The position numbers were made by a program, and so were the translations under genes. Below are positions 34,810 through 45,539 of a DNA stretch of 64,000 nucleotides, in pieces. Under the pieces are notes generated by a model. The model ran no database searches. It had not been told where the DNA came from and saw only the letters and a list, made by a program, of their open reading frames with translations. Position 1 is the first letter of the stretch; each line of letters opens with the position of its first letter. The DNA is taken from contig JAQUIJ010000004.1 in NCBI GenBank assembly GCA_028683385.1, positions 151,416 to 215,415 of the forward strand, read 5' to 3'. Source of the stretch: Prolixibacteraceae bacterium (GTDB taxonomy: Bacteria; Bacteroidota; Bacteroidia; Bacteroidales; Prolixibacteraceae).

Positions 34810-36978
34810 ATGGAACCTAAAGATCTAAAAAACTCTGAAGTAGAGTTAAGTGGTGCACAAGTTGAGCCAGAAACTGTTAATGATCAGAATATTGCTGAAG
34901 AATCTGTTGACCAGACTGAAGTAATTGAAGTTGAAGTTGAGAATGCTGTTGAAGAAGTTGCAGAAGAAATTGTAGCGAAACCAGTTGAACCAACTGTTCA
35001 GGAAGAAGTAGTTCCTGAAATAACCGAAACTGAGGCTGAACCAGTTGTTGAAGAAGTTGTAGCAGAAACTGCTGTTGAGGCAGTTGAAGAAGTGGTTGCT
35101 CCTGAAGCAGCCAAAGTAGAAACAGAAGAACCAGTAGCCGAACCGGTTGCTGAAGTAATTCCATCAATCGAAGAACTGATTGACGTTTCGGAAGACGATC
35201 TTTTGATTGATGATGAAGAACATCTGGAAGAAAATCCCGAGAAAGCGAAACTGGCCGATTATGCGAATTTATCGGAAGTAGAACTTATTAACGCTTTGCG
35301 TACTTTGCTCGAAAATGAAGACTTTGAGAGCGTAAGAAGCGACATTGACGCCATCAAAATTTATTTCTTCCGTCTATACCGGGCTAACATTGAAGCTCAG
35401 AAAGCCGCTTTCGCTGAAGCTGGTGGCAACATGGAAGAATTTAAGGCAGAACCCGATCCATACGAATTAGATCTTCGGAACCTGTTAAAACAATATCAGG
35501 ACAGAAGAAACGAACATAACAAGAGATCTGACGAGTTAAAAGAAGAAAATCTCCAGAAGAAATACGAGATTATTGAAGAGATTAAAGCACTCATCAATAA
35601 CAAGGAATCAATCAACAAGACCTTTCACGATTTCCGCGAATTGCAAAACCAGTGGAGAGAAATTGGTTCAGTACCTCAGGCTAAATTGAAAGACCTTTGG
35701 GATACTTACCATCATCATGTTGAGAATTTTTATGACTTTATCAAGATCAACAAAGAGTTGCGCGATCTGGATTTAAAGAAGAATCTGGAAACTAAAATGG
35801 AAATCTGCGAAAAATCAGAAGAACTTTTGGTTGAGCCTTCTATTATTAAAGCTTTCAACGTATTACAGAAATACCACGAGCAATGGCGTGAAGTTGGTCC
35901 GGTTCCACGCGATAAAAAAGATGAATTGTGGGAGCGTTTCAAAGCAGCCACGTCCATCATCAATAAAAAACATCAGGATTATTTTGAAGGCCGAAAATCG
36001 GAACAGAAGAAAAACCTGGATGCCAAAATTGCTTTGTGCGAAAAAGTAGAGGAAATCGCCAATACCGAAATTGATGTTCACCGCGATTGGGACGAACGGT
36101 CGAAGGAATTGATTGAACTGCAGAAAATCTGGAGAACCATTGGATTCGCTCCGAAAAAAGACAACAACAAAATTTACGAACGTTTCCGTATTGCTTCCGA
36201 TAAATTCTTTGACCGCAAACGTGAATTCTACAATCAGAATAAAGAAGAGCAAAATACGAACCTTCAGCTCAAAACTGATTTGTGCGTGCAGGCTGAAGCC
36301 TTAAAAGACAGCACTGAATGGAAAAAAACGGCTGACGAATTTATTGCCATTCAACGGGCATGGAAAGAAATCGGACCAGTTCCACGTAAATTTTCAGATG
36401 TCATTTGGAAACGTTTCCGTGCTGCCTGCGATTTCTTCTTCGAAAACAAATCGAAACATTTTTCTTCGATTGATGGCGAGCAGCTCGATAACCTGAGAAT
36501 GAAAAAAGAACTTCTGGAAGAAGTGAAACAATTTGCTTTGACAGGCGATGACGGTGCTGATTTGGATAAGTTGAAAGATTTCCAGAGAAGATTTACCGAT
36601 ATTGGTCATGTGCCATTTAAAGATAAAGACGCCATTCAGAACGATTTCCGCGATGTAATTAACAAGCATTTTGATGCGTTAAGAATCGATGAGAAGCGTC
36701 GTAACCTGATGAAGTTTAAAAATAAAGTGGTGAATAACACAACTTCAGGAAGAGGTCAGAATAAAATGCGTTTCGAACGCGAAAAGTATATGGTCAAGTT
36801 AAAACAGATGGAATCTGATCTGGCATTGCTTGATAACAACATCGGATTTTTTGCTAATACCAAAAATGCTGAAGCACTTATTGATGATGTCAATCAGAAA
36901 ATAGCCAGCACGAAGGAAAAAATCGAGTTCCTGAAAGAAAAAATCAGGATCATGGATTCGATGGAAGATGATGAATAG
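34810..36978 (+). CDS. DUF349 repeat protein with acidic Glu/Val-rich N terminus
   Basis: 722 residues. The first 140 are a low-complexity stretch of Glu, Val, Ala and Pro (VEEVAEE, VEEVVAE), probably disordered. From about residue 200 on come five or six DUF349 units, each with a W-R-x-I/V-G-x-V/A-P motif (QWREIGSVPQAK, QWREVGPVPRDKK, IWRTIGFAPKKDN, AWKEIGPVPRKFS), helical and probably coiled. The C terminus is a coiled coil (KIASTKEKIEFLKEKIR). DUF349 proteins have no settled function. No signal peptide. Terminated by a clear hairpin. Confidence 0.9.
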   Translation: MEPKDLKNSEVELSGAQVEPETVNDQNIAEESVDQTEVIEVEVENAVEEVAEEIVAKPVEPTVQEEVVPEITETEAEPVVEEVVAETAVEAVEEVVAPEAAKVETEEPVAEPVAEVIPSIEELIDVSEDDLLIDDEEHLEENPEKAKLADYANLSEVELINALRTLLENEDFESVRSDIDAIKIYFFRLYRANIEAQKAAFAEAGGNMEEFKAEPDPYELDLRNLLKQYQDRRNEHNKRSDELKEENLQKKYEIIEEIKALINNKESINKTFHDFRELQNQWREIGSVPQAKLKDLWDTYHHHVENFYDFIKINKELRDLDLKKNLETKMEICEKSEELLVEPSIIKAFNVLQKYHEQWREVGPVPRDKKDELWERFKAATSIINKKHQDYFEGRKSEQKKNLDAKIALCEKVEEIANTEIDVHRDWDERSKELIELQKIWRTIGFAPKKDNNKIYERFRIASDKFFDRKREFYNQNKEEQNTNLQLKTDLCVQAEALKDSTEWKKTADEFIAIQRAWKEIGPVPRKFSDVIWKRFRAACDFFFENKSKHFSSIDGEQLDNLRMKKELLEEVKQFALTGDDGADLDKLKDFQRRFTDIGHVPFKDKDAIQNDFRDVINKHFDALRIDEKRRNLMKFKNKVVNNTTSGRGQNKMRFEREKYMVKLKQMESDLALLDNNIGFFANTKNAEALIDDVNQKIASTKEKIEFLKEKIRIMDSMEDDE

Positions 36979-36988
36979 CCTCATAAAA

Positions 36989-37016
36989 AGCCCGCTACTT
37001 CAGCGGGTTTTTTGTT
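36989..37016 (+). terminator. Rho-independent terminator
   Basis: cccgct (36991-36996), 5-base loop, agcggg (37002-37007), then a T-run. Closes the DUF349 gene. Confidence 0.85.
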
Positions 37017-37045
37017 GTTAACCCTTTATTAAATTTTATAACATT

Positions 37046-37076
37046 TTTTAGAGGTAAGTTTTATTGATTAACTTTG
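37046..37076 (+). promoter_or_regulatory. Promoter-like element ahead of pyrG
   Basis: TAACTTTG at 37069-37076 fits TAnnTTTG exactly; TTTT at 37046-37049 is a partial -33 match with a 19-base spacer. Confidence 0.45.
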
Positions 37077-37086
37077 CTCGCTTTAA

Positions 37087-38712
<1,626 letters not shown>

Positions 38713-38724
38713 TTATTATTTTAT

Positions 38725-40650
38725 ATGGATAGAAATACGATATTAGGTGCAGTCCTGATTTTCTCAATTCTTATTGGGTTCAGTTATTTTAATAAGCCAT
38801 CCGAAAAGCAGCTTGCCGCCGCCAAACATCAGCGCGATTCAATTGCGTTAGTTCGTGCAGATCAGGAAAAGAAGGTTCTGTCGGAAAAGAAATTGGAGGA
38901 AACACAGACTGTTCTTTCTGCAAGTACAAATACCGATAGCTTAATCACTGGTGAGAACCAGGCACTAAAAGAAAAATTCGGAGTTTTTGCTGAAGCTTCA
39001 GTTGGAAAAGAAAAGTTTTATTCGATTGAAAACAATCTGGTTAAAGTAACTTTTTCGAATAAAGGTGGACGGATTTATTCTGTAGAACTTAAAAATTACA
39101 AGACTTTTGAGGGCAAACCGCTGATCCTTTTTGAAGGAACGACCAGCAAATTTGGGATGAATTTCTTCTCCCAAAACAGAAGCATCGAAACCGAATCATT
39201 TTACTTTGTTCCATCCGATTCAACTCCAAGTCAGGTTATAACTGGTCCTGAAGTTAAAATTGGCAGAGAGGGCATGGAGAAGTTTAATGCCGGAGGGGCA
39301 AATAGCACCAAGAGTATTTCAATGCGGTTGATGGCAGGCGACGGAAAATACCTGGAGTATAAATACAGTTTAAGCTATAACTCCTATTTGGTCGGCTTTG
39401 AAGTAAATACCAGAAACTTGAGTAGTATTATAACCACCAACTCAAATTACCTGAATTTCAACTGGCAAATTGATGTTCCCCGTCAGGAGAGAAAATCGAA
39501 GATGGGTGAAGATAACTACTCGACAATTTATTACAAATATCAGGATGATAACGTGGAAAAACTGTCGACCGGAAAATCCGGCACGGAAAGTCTGCGTACA
39601 AAAACCAAATGGATCAGTTTTAAACAGTTGTTTTTTGCTTCCACACTGATTGCTGATGATGCTTTCCCAACGGTTGATATTAAAACCGAGCTAACCAAAG
39701 AAGATCTGCGTTATGTAGGTAAATTTAATGCTGATGTGGCTATACCATACGAAGGTAAAGATTCGGAAAGTATTAAAATGAAGTTCTATTTCGGACCAAG
39801 TCATTATACTACACTGAAACAGTATGATCTTTCGATGGAGAAACAGATCAACCTGGGTTATGTTGTTGTTCGTCAGGTTAATCAGTGGATCATTATTCCG
39901 ACTTTCAATTTCTTAAGAAGGTTTATCAGTAATTTCGGTATTATTATTTTATTACTTACCATATTCATAAAACTATTAATCTTTCCGTTTACCTATAAAT
40001 CGTACCATTCTCAGGCCAAAATGAAGGCTTTAAAGCCTGAGATTGATGAAATCAATGGCAAGTTTGGTAAGGATAAGCCGATGGAAAAACAACAGGCCAC
40101 GATGGCTTTGTATAAAAAAGCCGGAGTGAATCCAATGGGTGGATGTTTGCCAATGTTGTTCCAATTCCCGGTTCTGATTGCCATGTTCTTCTTTTTCCCG
40201 ACTTCGATCGAATTGCGTCAGCAAAGTTTCTTATGGGCGACTGACTTATCAACATTTGATTCAATCTGGAATATGCCGTTTGAGATTCCTTTCTATGGAA
40301 GTCATGTCAGCCTTTTCTGTTTGCTGATGACGATTACAACGATCATCTCAACTTACATGAATTCGCAGACTCAGAATACCGAGGCTATGCCGGGAATGAA
40401 AACCATGATGTATATTATGCCAGTCATGTTCCTCTTCATCCTGAATAGCTATGCTGCCGGATTGAGCTACTATTATTTTCTGGCCAATGTGTTCACCATC
40501 GGACAAATTTATGTCTTCCGCATGTTGATCGATGAGGATAAAATCAGGGCTCAAATCATGATAAATAAGAAGAAGCCGGTCGTCAAGTCTAAGTTTCAAC
40601 AGAAACTGGAGGAGATGTCGAAACAACAAGGCGTAAAACCTCGGAAATAA
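38725..40650 (+). CDS. yidC: Membrane protein insertase YidC
   Basis: 641 residues. One N-terminal membrane helix (NTILGAVLIFSILIGFSYF), a large periplasmic domain (about 60-360), then the five-helix core starting with FNFLRRFISNFGIIILLLT, with YKSYHSQAKMKALKPEI in the cytoplasmic hairpin and NPMGGCLPMLFQFPVLIAMF. A basic Lys-rich tail (NKKKPVVKSKFQQKLEEM) may bind ribosomes. It inserts inner-membrane proteins, including oxidase subunits. Confidence 0.96.
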   Translation: MDRNTILGAVLIFSILIGFSYFNKPSEKQLAAAKHQRDSIALVRADQEKKVLSEKKLEETQTVLSASTNTDSLITGENQALKEKFGVFAEASVGKEKFYSIENNLVKVTFSNKGGRIYSVELKNYKTFEGKPLILFEGTTSKFGMNFFSQNRSIETESFYFVPSDSTPSQVITGPEVKIGREGMEKFNAGGANSTKSISMRLMAGDGKYLEYKYSLSYNSYLVGFEVNTRNLSSIITTNSNYLNFNWQIDVPRQERKSKMGEDNYSTIYYKYQDDNVEKLSTGKSGTESLRTKTKWISFKQLFFASTLIADDAFPTVDIKTELTKEDLRYVGKFNADVAIPYEGKDSESIKMKFYFGPSHYTTLKQYDLSMEKQINLGYVVVRQVNQWIIIPTFNFLRRFISNFGIIILLLTIFIKLLIFPFTYKSYHSQAKMKALKPEIDEINGKFGKDKPMEKQQATMALYKKAGVNPMGGCLPMLFQFPVLIAMFFFFPTSIELRQQSFLWATDLSTFDSIWNMPFEIPFYGSHVSLFCLLMTITTIISTYMNSQTQNTEAMPGMKTMMYIMPVMFLFILNSYAAGLSYYYFLANVFTIGQIYVFRMLIDEDKIRAQIMINKKKPVVKSKFQQKLEEMSKQQGVKPRK

Positions 40651-40671
40651 AACCTTGAAAATAATTTCAAC

Positions 40672-40700
40672 AAAATGCTGCTTCCGGGCAGCATTTTTTG
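40672..40700 (+). terminator. Rho-independent terminator
   Basis: aaaatgctgc (40672-40681), 6-base loop, gcagcatttt (40688-40697), then more T. Closes pyrG-yidC. Confidence 0.88.
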
Positions 40701-40734
40701 TAACTTGTTGTTTGTAAACTAACAACAGAAAATC

Positions 40735-41133
40735 ATGTACCAATACAATGCTGTCATCCGGAATGTAGTCGATGGTGATACTATTGAAATCAACATTGAT
40801 CTGGGTCTTTCAACCTGGGTTCACAACGAAAAAATAAGACTTTACGGTATTGACACTCCTGAAGTGTATGGAGTTAAGAAAGGCTCTCCGGAATGGATTC
40901 TGGGGAATCAATCTTCTGAATTTGTGAAACAAAATCTGAAGGAAAATAGTCAGGTTATTATCGAGACCATTAAAGACAAAAAGGAAAAATACGGACGTTA
41001 TCTGGCATTGGTTTTTATTCAGATAGATCAGAACGTTTTAACCGGATTGAATGACATCCGAAGTATTGGCGATTATTATTGTTTGAATGATATTCTTATT
41101 GGGAAAGGTTTGGCCAAGAAATATATGATCTAG
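40735..41133 (+). CDS. Thermonuclease-family (SNase-like) protein
   Basis: 132 residues, a single staphylococcal-nuclease OB fold. DGDTIE (metal Asp), IRLYGIDTPEV (Arg and Glu of the active site) and KYGRYLAL (second Arg) are all present, so a Ca2+-dependent nuclease activity is plausible. It has no signal peptide, unlike secreted relatives, so it may act in the cytoplasm. It is followed by a long near-perfect hairpin. Confidence 0.88.
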   Translation: MYQYNAVIRNVVDGDTIEINIDLGLSTWVHNEKIRLYGIDTPEVYGVKKGSPEWILGNQSSEFVKQNLKENSQVIIETIKDKKEKYGRYLALVFIQIDQNVLTGLNDIRSIGDYYCLNDILIGKGLAKKYMI

Positions 41134-41173
41134 TTATGCTGTTTTAGGCCAGTCTAATCCAAATTGCCGATAA

Positions 41174-41226
41174 CAATTAAGCCATTCATCTGATTCAACA
41201 ATGCGAATCGATGAACGGCTTAATTG
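41174..41226. terminator. Long hairpin between convergent genes
   Basis: The outer arms of 17 bases (41174-41190 and 41210-41226) have a single mismatch, and the inner arms gattc/gaatc (41192-41196, 41205-41209) continue the stem to a loop of 8 bases. It lies between the SNase gene and the transglycosylase and could stop both. T-runs are absent. Confidence 0.6.
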
Positions 41227-41252
41227 TATTGTCACCGTGAAAAGGAGGTGGG

Positions 41253-42965
41253 TTATGCCTTTGGAAGGATTTTTAAAACCTGACCAACTCTCAAACTATT
41301 TGCTTGTGTAATGTTGTTGAGCTTCATAATATCATTGTTTGAAACTCCAGGAAACTTCTTGGCAATCGACCAGAAATTGTCTCCTTTACGTACTTTATAA
41401 TAAACAAATTCGCCCTTTTCAACTGTTTGCTCATTGTTTTTTTCAACGGAAGAACTCTTCACTGTTGATTGGTCTGACGTTTTTTCCGCAGATTTGGTTT
41501 CTGTGGATTGTTTTTTAGCAGCACTGGCCAAATTTTGAGTTGAACTTACAGTTGGTCTTTCATTCAGTGATTTTTGCTTTTCAGAAAAGCTCTTTTTATT
41601 GAGCTTGGCGTAATGCTCTCCGTGTCCTTCAGGAACATAGATAGCTAGTTTTTGACCGACTTTAATGAAGTTTTTATGAATATTATTCCAATATTTCAGG
41701 TCAGAGCTTCGAACTCTAAACCAGGCAGAAATCAGCCCCAGATTATCCCCTGATTTTACCGTATAAATGACCTTATCGCGGCCTTTTATATCTCCTGGGC
41801 CATGACTTGCAAAATTATTTTGCGGATTAATAATTTGATTATTTGGGAAGAATTCGGCACGTCGGTGATCATGAATGATTGTTTCGTTTTCCAGATAAGC
41901 TGAAATTTCATCCTGAGGTAAAACCAGACTGTATGACTTGTCTTTGCTGGCCGGAATAATGTCGCGTCGATATTGTGGATTCAAACTGCGAATTTGTTCC
42001 ACGGGTATTCCAATTATTTCTGAAATCTGATTAAAATGCAAATAGTCATTGACCATTAACGTATCAGTAATGATTGGGAAATCAGGTGATTTTGGCAGAA
42101 TGTTGTGACTCTGATAAAAATTCATGACGTAGTTGGCAGCAATGAATGCTGGCACATATCCACGGGTTTCCTTAGGTAACCGGTAATAAATCTTCCAGTA
42201 ATCTTTTGCATTTCCACTACGTTTTATTGCCTTGTTTACGTTTCCAGGACCACAATTGTAGGCTGCAATAACCAGGTGCCAGTCTTGATAAATGTTGTAT
42301 AAGTCTCTCAGATATCTGGCAGCGGCATCAGTCGCTTTCAAGGGATCCCGACGCTCGTCAACAAATGTGCTAATTTCGAGTTTATACATTTTCCCGGTTG
42401 AGTACATGAACTGCCACAACCCAACGGCACTTGCAACCGAATTTGCTCCCGGATTCAATGCTGATTCAATAATTGGAAGGTATTTTAATTCCATTGGCAG
42501 ATCATATTTAGCCAAGGCTTCTTCGAACATGGGGAAATAGTAATTGCCAAGTCCAAGCATTACAGCCACCTGTTTCGGTTTACGAACAGTGTACATGGTA
42601 ATAAAGCTCTTGACAGTATTGTTAAATGATAAGCTTACAGCCGATTGCATCGATTGCAGGCGTTGGATGTAAATTGAATCGGGTAGTGTTTGTTTGAGGG
42701 TATCGGCTTCTGCCAGTTCTGTACTATCAAGAAGGAATGCATTCTGTACATACCAGCTGCTTAGCATGCTGTCAAGTTTGTCTGAAAATATCTTTTTCAT
42801 CGTTTCGTCAGGAATCGAATAATATTTTTCATACCCACTCAAAGTGTCAAGCGAACTTATATTTATTGTACATGCTTTTATCGGGTTATCTTTCCCTGGT
42901 CCGGAGGCAAAAGAATTGAGTCCGGCAATTGTTAGTAAGACTACTGTCAGTTTTAATATCCTCAT
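41253..42965 (-). CDS. MltD-like lytic transglycosylase with LysM domains
   Basis: 570 residues. N-terminal signal (LTVVLLTIAGLNSFAS). The SLT domain has the catalytic Glu167 in LPIIESALNPGANS, followed by AVGLWQFM and VIAAYNCGPGNVNKAIK. Two LysM domains bind peptidoglycan: YTVKSGDNLGLISAWF (about 395-440) and YKVRKGDNFWSIAKKF (about 520-567), separated by a Ser/Thr/Lys-rich linker. The enzyme cleaves glycan strands, giving anhydromuropeptides, in the periplasm. Last gene of the parAB operon. Confidence 0.92.
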   Translation of the reverse strand: MRILKLTVVLLTIAGLNSFASGPGKDNPIKACTINISSLDTLSGYEKYYSIPDETMKKIFSDKLDSMLSSWYVQNAFLLDSTELAEADTLKQTLPDSIYIQRLQSMQSAVSLSFNNTVKSFITMYTVRKPKQVAVMLGLGNYYFPMFEEALAKYDLPMELKYLPIIESALNPGANSVASAVGLWQFMYSTGKMYKLEISTFVDERRDPLKATDAAARYLRDLYNIYQDWHLVIAAYNCGPGNVNKAIKRSGNAKDYWKIYYRLPKETRGYVPAFIAANYVMNFYQSHNILPKSPDFPIITDTLMVNDYLHFNQISEIIGIPVEQIRSLNPQYRRDIIPASKDKSYSLVLPQDEISAYLENETIIHDHRRAEFFPNNQIINPQNNFASHGPGDIKGRDKVIYTVKSGDNLGLISAWFRVRSSDLKYWNNIHKNFIKVGQKLAIYVPEGHGEHYAKLNKKSFSEKQKSLNERPTVSSTQNLASAAKKQSTETKSAEKTSDQSTVKSSSVEKNNEQTVEKGEFVYYKVRKGDNFWSIAKKFPGVSNNDIMKLNNITQANSLRVGQVLKILPKA

Positions 42966-42975
42966 AAGCTTTTAG

Positions 42976-43596
42976 TTAAAATGTGATTTTGCAATGAAAT
43001 CCGAGCCCTTTCTGATCCATACAAATAACCGGACCCGGAACCCAATTGATAGTTAAGTCGTCACCCATGTCGAAATTAAAGAAATTGGCATCAACACTTG
43101 CATCAATGATATTTAATGCATAAAAAGCAGCTGTGAAAATGACTACCAAATCCCGGTTACGCCTTGAGCCGTCTTTTGCTATCCTTAATCTTTCAGTGAA
43201 CTGTGTTATTTTGTCAGATTCATATAAGCTTGGATTAACACCTAGATCTTTAAACGAATTTGTGTTCGGATCAGTGTCTAAGATGTCTGAATATGCCTGT
43301 TTATATTTGACGTATAGTTCGTTGTTAAAGTTAATAAAGTATCCTAAAGTTACAAAACCTCCGTAAACAATTGGTAACTTCCAGTATTTTCGATTGTAAA
43401 TCTGGCCTAGTCCGGGCAATACAGCCGAATAAATCGTAGCCTTTCGTGGTGAATGTACAACTACTTCTTTTTTTGTTTTGATCGAATCGACCTCTGATTT
43501 CTGGCTAAAGGCAGAAAATCCTGTTCCAAAAAACAGGATTAAAAGTAACCAGAGACCTGACCGGTTTAAAGTCAAAATATGTTTTTCTCTAAGCAT
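42976..43596 (-). CDS. DUF5683 domain protein
   Basis: 206 residues with an N-terminal signal or membrane helix (SGLWLLLILFFGTGFSAF). PRKATIYSAVLPGLGQIYNRKYWKLPIVYGGF is the DUF5683 core, with a second hydrophobic stretch (VVIFTAAFYALNIIDASVDANF). The family is almost confined to Bacteroidota and lies in the same parAB-transglycosylase order across the phylum; function unknown. Its start overlaps the end of parB by 8 bases, which shows tight cotranslation. Confidence 0.85.
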   Translation of the reverse strand: MLREKHILTLNRSGLWLLLILFFGTGFSAFSQKSEVDSIKTKKEVVVHSPRKATIYSAVLPGLGQIYNRKYWKLPIVYGGFVTLGYFINFNNELYVKYKQAYSDILDTDPNTNSFKDLGVNPSLYESDKITQFTERLRIAKDGSRRNRDLVVIFTAAFYALNIIDASVDANFFNFDMGDDLTINWVPGPVICMDQKGLGFHCKITF

Positions 43597-44479
43597 CTAA
43601 TTGGTCAAGGATTCCTAGTATGCGCTCCAAATCTTTGGTTGAACCAAAAGGGATAATAATCTTGCCTTTCCCGGTTTGATCCATCCTGAAGTCAATTTTC
43701 GATTGAAAATGTTTGCTAAGATGATTGTGCAGATCTTGATATTCTGTTGGAAATTTTGGGCTTTTTTTCTTTTCCGCAGGTTGAAAACTATTATTGTCTT
43801 CGTTGTAGTTTCTTACAATTTCTTCTACCCGACGAACCGAGAATTCGTTTTTAATAATCTCGTCGTAAATCATCAACTGCATTTCCGAATCTTTGATGTT
43901 TACCAAAGCTCTGGCATGACCCATGGAAACGGTTTTTTCAACGATTCCTTTTTGAATGCGGGCAGGTAGTTTTAGCAACCGAAGATAGTTTGTCACGGTT
44001 GATCTTTTTTTGCCAACCCTGTCGCTCAGATTTTCCTGAGTCAGTTTGCATTCATCAATCAAACGCTGGTAACTTATCGCAATTTCAATGGCATCAAGAT
44101 CTTCACGTTGAATGTTCTCAACAAGAGCCATTTCAAGCATCGCCTCATCATCGGCAGTTCTGACGTACGCAGGAATGGTGGTCAGCCCGGCAATTTTCGA
44201 GGCTCTGAACCTCCGCTCGCCAGCAATAATCTGATATTGGTCGTCATCAATCTTCCGAAGTGTGATGGGTTGAATGATCCCGATTTCTTTAATCGAGGTG
44301 GCTAATTCATTTAATGCTTCTTCATCAAACTTAGTCCGGGGTTGAAACGGGTTTGCAATAATTTTAGAAATCTCGATCTCGTTGATTGATGAAGCCACTT
44401 CCTTCTCCGGAGCATCGTTTGCACCTTCAATCAATGAACCCAAACCTCTTCCTAATGCGCTCTTTTTTGCCATAGTCAA
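43589..44479 (-). CDS. parB: Chromosome partitioning protein ParB
   Basis: 296 residues. N-terminal ALGRGLGSLI; the CTPase/ParB-N domain has NPFQPRTKFDEEAL, IIAGERRFRASKIAGL and LVENIQREDLDAIEIA; the HTH (TQENLSDRVGKKRSTVTNYLRLLKLP) recognises parS. The C-terminal part is a basic dimerisation region. It spreads at parS sites and links origin segregation to ParA. No parS-like palindrome is seen nearby. 7 bases downstream of parA. Confidence 0.95.
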   Translation of the reverse strand: MTMAKKSALGRGLGSLIEGANDAPEKEVASSINEIEISKIIANPFQPRTKFDEEALNELATSIKEIGIIQPITLRKIDDDQYQIIAGERRFRASKIAGLTTIPAYVRTADDEAMLEMALVENIQREDLDAIEIAISYQRLIDECKLTQENLSDRVGKKRSTVTNYLRLLKLPARIQKGIVEKTVSMGHARALVNIKDSEMQLMIYDEIIKNEFSVRRVEEIVRNYNEDNNSFQPAEKKKSPKFPTEYQDLHNHLSKHFQSKIDFRMDQTGKGKIIIPFGSTKDLERILGILDQLDA

Positions 44480-44485
44480 AAAGTC

Positions 44486-45286
44486 TTATTCAATAATTTT
44501 TTCTGAATTCTTAAGTTTTGTCATTCCATTGTTTTGCAAAAGCTCACGGGCAAGGTTCATATAACTGGCAGCTCCTTTTGATGTTGCATCATACAGAATT
44601 GCAGGTTGTCCGTAGCTTGGTGCTTCGCTCAATTTAATGTTTCGTGAAATGACCGATTCAAATACCATCTCCTGAAAGTGCTTTTTCACTTCTTCCATTA
44701 CCTGATTAGATAGATTCAACCGTGAATCGAACATGGTAAGCAGAAATCCTTCAATCTCAAGATCAGGATGTAGTTTGGTCTGAATAATTTTAATCGTATT
44801 TAAAAGCTTTCCAAGACCCTCCAATGCAAAATATTCGCATTGTACCGGAATGATAACTGAATCGGCTGCGGTTAATGAGTTTACAGTGATGAGACCTAAT
44901 GAAGGTGAACAATCAATAAGAATGAAATCGTAATCATCTCTTATTTTTTCGATAACATGTCTCAATACCTTTTCTCGATTAGGCAGATTCAGCATTTCAA
45001 TTTCAGCACCAACCAAGTCAATGTGTGAAGGAATGAGGTCTAATCCCGGAATTTCTGTATTTAAAATTATTTTTCGTGGATCGAGTTCGTCAACAATACA
45101 TTCATAGATGCTGGTCTTTACATTCTTTACATCGAAACCCACGCCCGAAGTGGCGTTCGCCTGCGGGTCGGCATCAATGATTAAAACCTTATATTCTAAA
45201 ACGGCCAGACTTGCTGCCAGATTTATTGCGGTTGTGGTTTTTCCAACTCCTCCCTTTTGGTTAGCAAGTGCAATTACTTTTCCCAT
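44486..45286 (-). CDS. parA: Chromosome partitioning ATPase ParA
   Basis: 266 residues, Walker-type ATPase of the Soj group: KGGVGKTTTAINLAASLA with the deviant Walker A signature Lys, DADPQANATSG and DYDFILIDCSPSLGLITVNSL. The ATP-dependent dimer binds DNA non-specifically and moves ParB-parS complexes. It heads a four-gene operon parA-parB-DUF5683-mltD-like. Confidence 0.95.
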   Translation of the reverse strand: MGKVIALANQKGGVGKTTTAINLAASLAVLEYKVLIIDADPQANATSGVGFDVKNVKTSIYECIVDELDPRKIILNTEIPGLDLIPSHIDLVGAEIEMLNLPNREKVLRHVIEKIRDDYDFILIDCSPSLGLITVNSLTAADSVIIPVQCEYFALEGLGKLLNTIKIIQTKLHPDLEIEGFLLTMFDSRLNLSNQVMEEVKKHFQEMVFESVISRNIKLSEAPSYGQPAILYDATSKGAASYMNLARELLQNNGMTKLKNSEKIIE

Positions 45287-45313
45287 ATAAAAAATTACTT
45301 ATTTGGTAAGTTC

Positions 45314-45321
45314 CAAAGTTA
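45314..45321 (-). promoter_or_regulatory. Minus-10-like element for parA
   Basis: TAACTTTG on the - strand, 28 bases before the parA ATG, fits TAnnTTTG exactly. No good -33 element is visible at the right distance. Confidence 0.35.
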
Positions 45322-45539
45322 ATATTTAAAAGTATAAACAGGTTGAGTGAATTTATTAATTAAACTTAATTGTGTTGTGTGTGTTTGAAATACAGATCAT
45401 TAGCGTTTTGAGATTTATAATAAAAACATTTTTCGATAAATCCATAATTTATATCTTCGGTCGTAAAATCAAGTCGGTTTAACCTGATTTTCAGCAGATG
45501 GTACTTTGTTGAAATTTTGCCAAATCCGACAACTATCTA

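Noticed and set aside
34877-35167. Leu/Gln-rich open frame on the - strand
   Set aside because: It is the antisense of the Glu/Val-rich N terminus of the DUF349 protein.
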